Assembly (NCBI RefSeq): GCF_029227915.1
Contig: NC_079878.1
Span: 3,598,001 to 3,662,000, forward strand
Length of the DNA: 64,000 nt
Direction of reading: 5' to 3'
Source: Hydractinia symbiolongicarpus
Taxonomy: Eukaryota > Cnidaria > Hydrozoa > Anthoathecata > Hydractiniidae
This document shows positions 60,401 to 64,000 of the stretch, in pieces. The stretch's first letter is position 1. Each line of letters begins with the position of its first letter. Under the pieces are notes generated by a model that was not told where the DNA came from, ran no database searches, and saw only the letters and a list, made by a program, of their open reading frames with translations. The translations under genes were made by a program, and so were the position numbers.

Positions 60401-63400
60401 GTATTTTTCAAAAATGTTTTCATTTTTGGTGAGACGCTGAATAAAAGAAGTTTAATCGCCGGCAAACGAAAACCCGCCATTTCCCGTAAACCCCGGACTC
60501 GGCCCGTATAGTCAAAAGTATACAAAGAAAGTACCCAGGGAGTAAACTCATTTCCCGAACGATTTTTTATATTATTTTTTCACCACTGAAACGCATGAGA
60601 CTTGTAGTTTTTAAAATTGTTTTCATTTTTGATGGGACGCTGAATAAAAGAAGTTTAATCGCCGGCAAACGAAAACCCGCCATTTCCCGTAAACCCCGGA
60701 CTCGGCCCGTATAGTCAAAAGTATACAAAGAAAGTACCCAGGGAGTAAACTCATTTCCCGAACGATTTTTTATATTATTTTTTCACCACTAAAACGCATG
60801 AGACTTGTAGTTTTTAAAATTGTTTTCATTTTTGATGGGACGCTGAATAAAAGAAGCTTAATCGCCGGCACACGAAAACCCGCGATTTCGCGTAAATCCC
60901 GGACTGGGCCCGTATAGTCAAAAGTATACAAAGAAAGTACCCAGGGAGTAAACTCATTTCCCGAACGATTTTTTAAATTATTTTTTCACCACTAAAACGC
61001 ATGAGACTTGTAGTTTTCAAAAGTGTTTTCATTTTTGATGAGACGCTGAATAAAAGAAGTTTAATCGCCGGCAAACGAAAACCCGCCATTTCCCGTAAAC
61101 CCCGGACTCGGCCCGTATAGTCAAAAGTATACAAAGAAAGTACCCAGGGAGTAAACTCATTTCCCGAACGATTTTTTAAATTATTTTTTCACCACTAAAA
61201 CGCATGGGACTTGTAGTTTACAAAAATGTTTTCATTTTTGATAAGACTCTGAATAAAAGAAGTTTAATCGCCGGCAAACGAAAACCTGCGATTTCCCGTA
61301 AATCCCGGACTCGGCCCGTATAGTCAAAAGTATACAAAGAAAGTACCCAGGGAGTAAACTCATTTCCCGAACGATTTTTTAAATTATTATTTCACCACTA
61401 AAGCCCATGAGACTTGTAGTTTTTAGAAATGTTTTCATTTTTGATGAGACGCTGAATAAAAGAAGTTTAATCGCCGGCAAACGAAAACCCGCGACTTCCC
61501 GTAAATCCCGGATTCGGGCCGTATAGTCAAAAGTATACAAAGAAAGTACCCAGGGAGTAAACTCATTTCCCGAACGATTTTTTAAATTATTTTTTCACCA
61601 CTAAAGCGCATGAGACTTGTAGTTTTCAGAAATGTTTTCATTTTTGATGAGACGCTTAATGAAAGTGGTTTAATCGCCGGCAAACGAAAACCCGCGACTT
61701 CCCGTAAATCCCGGATTCGGGCCGTATAGTCAAAAGTATACAAAGAAATTACCCAGGAAGTAAACTCATTTCCCGAACGATTTTTTTAATTATTATTTAA
61801 CCACTAAAGCCCATGAGACTTGTAGTTTTTAAAAATGTTTTCATTTTTGATGAGACGCTGAATAAAAGAAGTTTAATCGCCGGCAAACGAAAACCCGCCA
61901 TTTTCCCGTATCCCCGGACTCGGCCCGTATAGTCAAAAGAATACAAAGAAAGTACCCAGGGAGTAAACTCATTTCCCGAACGATTTTTTAAATTATTTTT
62001 TCACCACTAAAGCGCATGAGACTTGTAGTTTACAAAAATGTTTTCATATTTGATGAGACGCTGAATAAAAGAAGTTTAATCGCCGGCAAACGAAAACCTG
62101 CGATTTCCCGTAAATCCCGGACTCGGCCCGTATAGTCAAAAGTATACAAAGAAAGTACCCAGGAAGTAAACTCATTTCCCGAACGATTTTTTAAATTATT
62201 ATTTCACCACTAAAGCCCATGAGACTTGTAGTTTTCAAAAATGTTTTCATTTTTGATGAGACGCTGAATAAAAGAAGTTTAATCACCGGCAAACGAAAAC
62301 CCGCGACTTCCCGTAAAACCCGGGCTTGGCCCGTATAGTCGAATGTATACAAAGAAAGTACCCTGTGAGTAAACTCATTTCCAAAATGATTTTTTAAAGT
62401 ACCTTTTCACCACTAAAACGCATGAGACTTGTAGTTTTCAAAAATGTTTTCATTTTTGATGAGACGCTGAAAAAACGAAGTTTAATTGCCGGCAAACGAA
62501 AACCCGCCCTTTCCCGTAAACCCCGGACTCGGCCCATATAGTCAAAAGTATACAAAGAAAGTACCCGGGGAGTAAACTCACTTCCCATGTATACAAAGAA
62601 AGTACCCTGTGATTAAACTCATTTCCAAAACGATTTTTTAAATTACTTTTTCACCACTAAAACGCATGAGACTTGTAGTTTTCAAAAATGTTTTCATTTT
62701 TGGTGAGACGCTTATTAAAAGAAGTTTAATCGCCGGCAAACGAAAACCCGCCATTTCCCGTAAACCCCGGACTCGGCCCGTATAGTCAAAAGTATACAAA
62801 GAAAGTACCCAGGGAGTAAACTCATTTCCCGAACGATTTTTTATATTATTTTTTCACCACTAAAACGCATGAGACTTGTAGTTTTTAAAAATGTTTTCAT
62901 TTTTGATGGGACGCTGAATAAAAGAAGCTTAATCGCCGGCACACGAAAACTTGCGATTTCCCATAAATCCCGGACTGGGCCCGTATAGTCAAAAGTATAC
63001 AAAGAAAGTACCCAGGGAGTAAACTCATTTCCCGAACGATTTTTTAAATTATTTTTTCACCACTAAAACGCATGAGACTTGTAGTTTTCAAAAGTGTTTT
63101 CATTTTTGATGAGACGCTGAATAAAAGAGGTTTAATCGCCGGCAAACGAAAACCCGCGATTTCCCGTAAATCCCGGACTCGGCCCGTATAGTCAAAAGTA
63201 TACAAAGAAGGTACCCAGAGAGTAAACTCATTTCCCGAACGATTTTTTAAATTATTTTTTCACCACTAAAGCGCATGGGACTTGTAGTTTACAAAAATGT
63301 TTTCATTTTTGATGAGACCCTGAATAAAAGAAGTTTAATCGCCGGCAAACGAAAACCTGCGATTTCCCGTAAATCCCGGACTCGGCCCGTATAGTCAAAA

Positions 63401-64000
63401 GTATACAAAGAAAGTACCCAGGGAGTAAACTCATTTCCCGAACGATTTTTTAAATTATTTTTTCACCACTAAAACGCATGAGACTTGTAGTTTTCAAAAG
63501 TGTTTTCATTTTTGATGAGACGCTGAATAAAAGAGGTTTAATCGCCGGCAAACGAAAACCCGCGATTTCCCGTAAATCCCGGACTCGGCCCGTATAGTCA
63601 AAAGTATACAAAGAAGGTACCCAGAGAGTAAACTCATTTCCCGAACGATTTTTTAAATTATTTTTTCACCACTAAAGCGCATGGGACTTGTAGTTTACAA
63701 AAATGTTTTCATTTTTGATGAGACCCTGAATAAAAGAAGTTTAATCGCCGGCAAACGAAAACCTGCGATTTCCCGTAAATCCCGGACTCGGCCCGTATAG
63801 TCAAAAGTATACAAAGAAAGTACCCAGGGAGTAAACTCATTTCCCGAACGATTTTTTAAATTATTATTTCACCACTAAAGCCCATGAGACTTGTAGTTTT
63901 TAAAAATGTTTTCATTTTTGATGAGACGCTGAATAAAAGAAGTTTAATCACCGGCAAACGAAAACCCGCGACTTCCCGTAAAACCCGGGCTTGGCCCGTA
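57420..64000 (+). repeat. 3,533-bp (17-monomer) higher-order repeat, one full and one partial copy
   Basis: 'gataagactctg' at 57707 and 61240, and the long monomers with 'cgccctttcccg' at about 58970 and 62503, are both 3,533 bp apart (17 x 203 + 2 x 41). The first copy is about 57420-60950. The second runs off the window and contains a two-monomer expansion at about 63090-63900, shown by 'gagaccctg' at 63314 and 63720. The second copy also has local changes, such as 'gccattttcccgtatcccc' near 61896. Confidence 0.82.

Larger units (their letters stand above)
41060..62640 (+). repeat. Scattered long (244-bp) chimeric monomers, distal array
   Basis: The 41-bp junction is seen near 41120, 43391, 44649, 46921, 50003, 53290, 55360, 59054, 60313 and 62587. 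The form near 41-47 kb has 'cccgggcag' and 'ccctgtgcttaaac'. The form from 50 kb on has 'cccggggag' and 'ccctgtgattaaac' as in the left arm. Two sub-lineages of the chimera can therefore be told apart. Confidence 0.85.
20548..64000 (+). repeat. 203-bp satellite array, right arm
   Basis: The array resumes with 'aaagaaagtaccctgtgagt', in register with the monomer interrupted at 17714 apart from two duplicated A residues. It is in the same orientation and uses the same subtypes as the left arm. It runs to the window end without another non-satellite insertion that I could find. Its middle part (about 25.1-38.3 kb) is highly homogenised into long higher-order units. From about 41 kb to the end the subtypes are more mixed, with long 244-bp monomers again present. 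There is no supported coding sequence. Open frames of 64-121 residues recur because neighbouring monomers are near-identical. Confidence 0.97.

Noticed and set aside
550-62588. Many minus-strand open frames of 64-121 codons with similar proteins (ending in a Lys/Thr-rich 'FLKTTSLMRFSGEK' region), and plus-strand frames of about 71 codons
   Set aside because: They fall at the same phase of the satellite monomer each time, start at chance ATGs (often the 41-bp junction) and end when the 203-bp period shifts the frame, as 203 is not a multiple of 3. They vary exactly as the DNA repeat does, with no codon-position bias that I can see. They are satellite by-products.
1-64000. CENP-B box in the satellite monomer
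   Set aside because: I checked candidate 'ttcg' sites on both strands ('tttcgtttgccgg' and 'gttcgggaaatgag' on the minus strand). Neither has the required A and CGGG at the right spacing, so centromere identity cannot be argued from this motif.
1-64000. rDNA intergenic spacer repeats or telomeric repeats
   Set aside because: No rRNA-like sequence and no short G-rich telomere unit is present anywhere in the window.

Overview
The window is nuclear eukaryotic DNA. It is almost entirely one satellite array with a monomer of about 203 bp (roughly 300 copies, all head to tail in one orientation), broken once by a 2,833-bp insertion with perfect 24-bp terminal inverted repeats. I see no convincing protein-coding gene, rRNA or CRISPR array. 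The megasatellite-like organisation, the AT-rich interior of the insertion and a pol III-type tRNA-like sequence point to a eukaryote. I cannot name the taxon from sequence alone.

Layout. 1-17714: satellite, left arm. It starts with two copies of a 609-bp trimer (1-1218), passes through a mosaic of 7- and 9-monomer blocks, then a tandem 1,259-bp duplication (about 7075-9590) and a stretch rich in a longer 244-bp monomer (about 8.0-14.1 kb). 17715-20547: the insertion. It carries terminal and subterminal inverted repeats, a nested MITE-like inverted-repeat block, several short direct repeats, two doubtful short ORFs and a tRNA-like sequence with intact A and B boxes. A related satellite copy at 16681-16720 shows the uninterrupted target and implies a 2-bp AA target-site duplication. 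20548-64000: satellite, right arm. It holds three near-identical copies of a 20-monomer higher-order repeat (about 25.09-38.28 kb), a dimer block (about 38.3-40.3 kb), four copies of a block headed by a 'gactctg' variant (about 41.0-46.9 kb), 404-406-bp dimer duplications near 47.2-49.0 kb, a 2,070-bp tandem duplication (about 51.69-55.83 kb), a 609-bp trimer pair (about 55.61-56.83 kb), and a 3,533-bp, 17-monomer tandem repeat (about 57.4 kb to the window end).

How the parts fit together. The array looks like a product of repeated unequal exchange. Local higher-order periods are almost all multiples of 203 bp, sometimes plus 41 bp for each long monomer. The long monomer is a chimera formed where two monomer subtypes were joined out of register. 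The insertion is a non-autonomous-looking DNA transposon that landed in one monomer after the local subtype had already been duplicated. The many 64-121-residue open frames in the array are by-products of the satellite, not genes.
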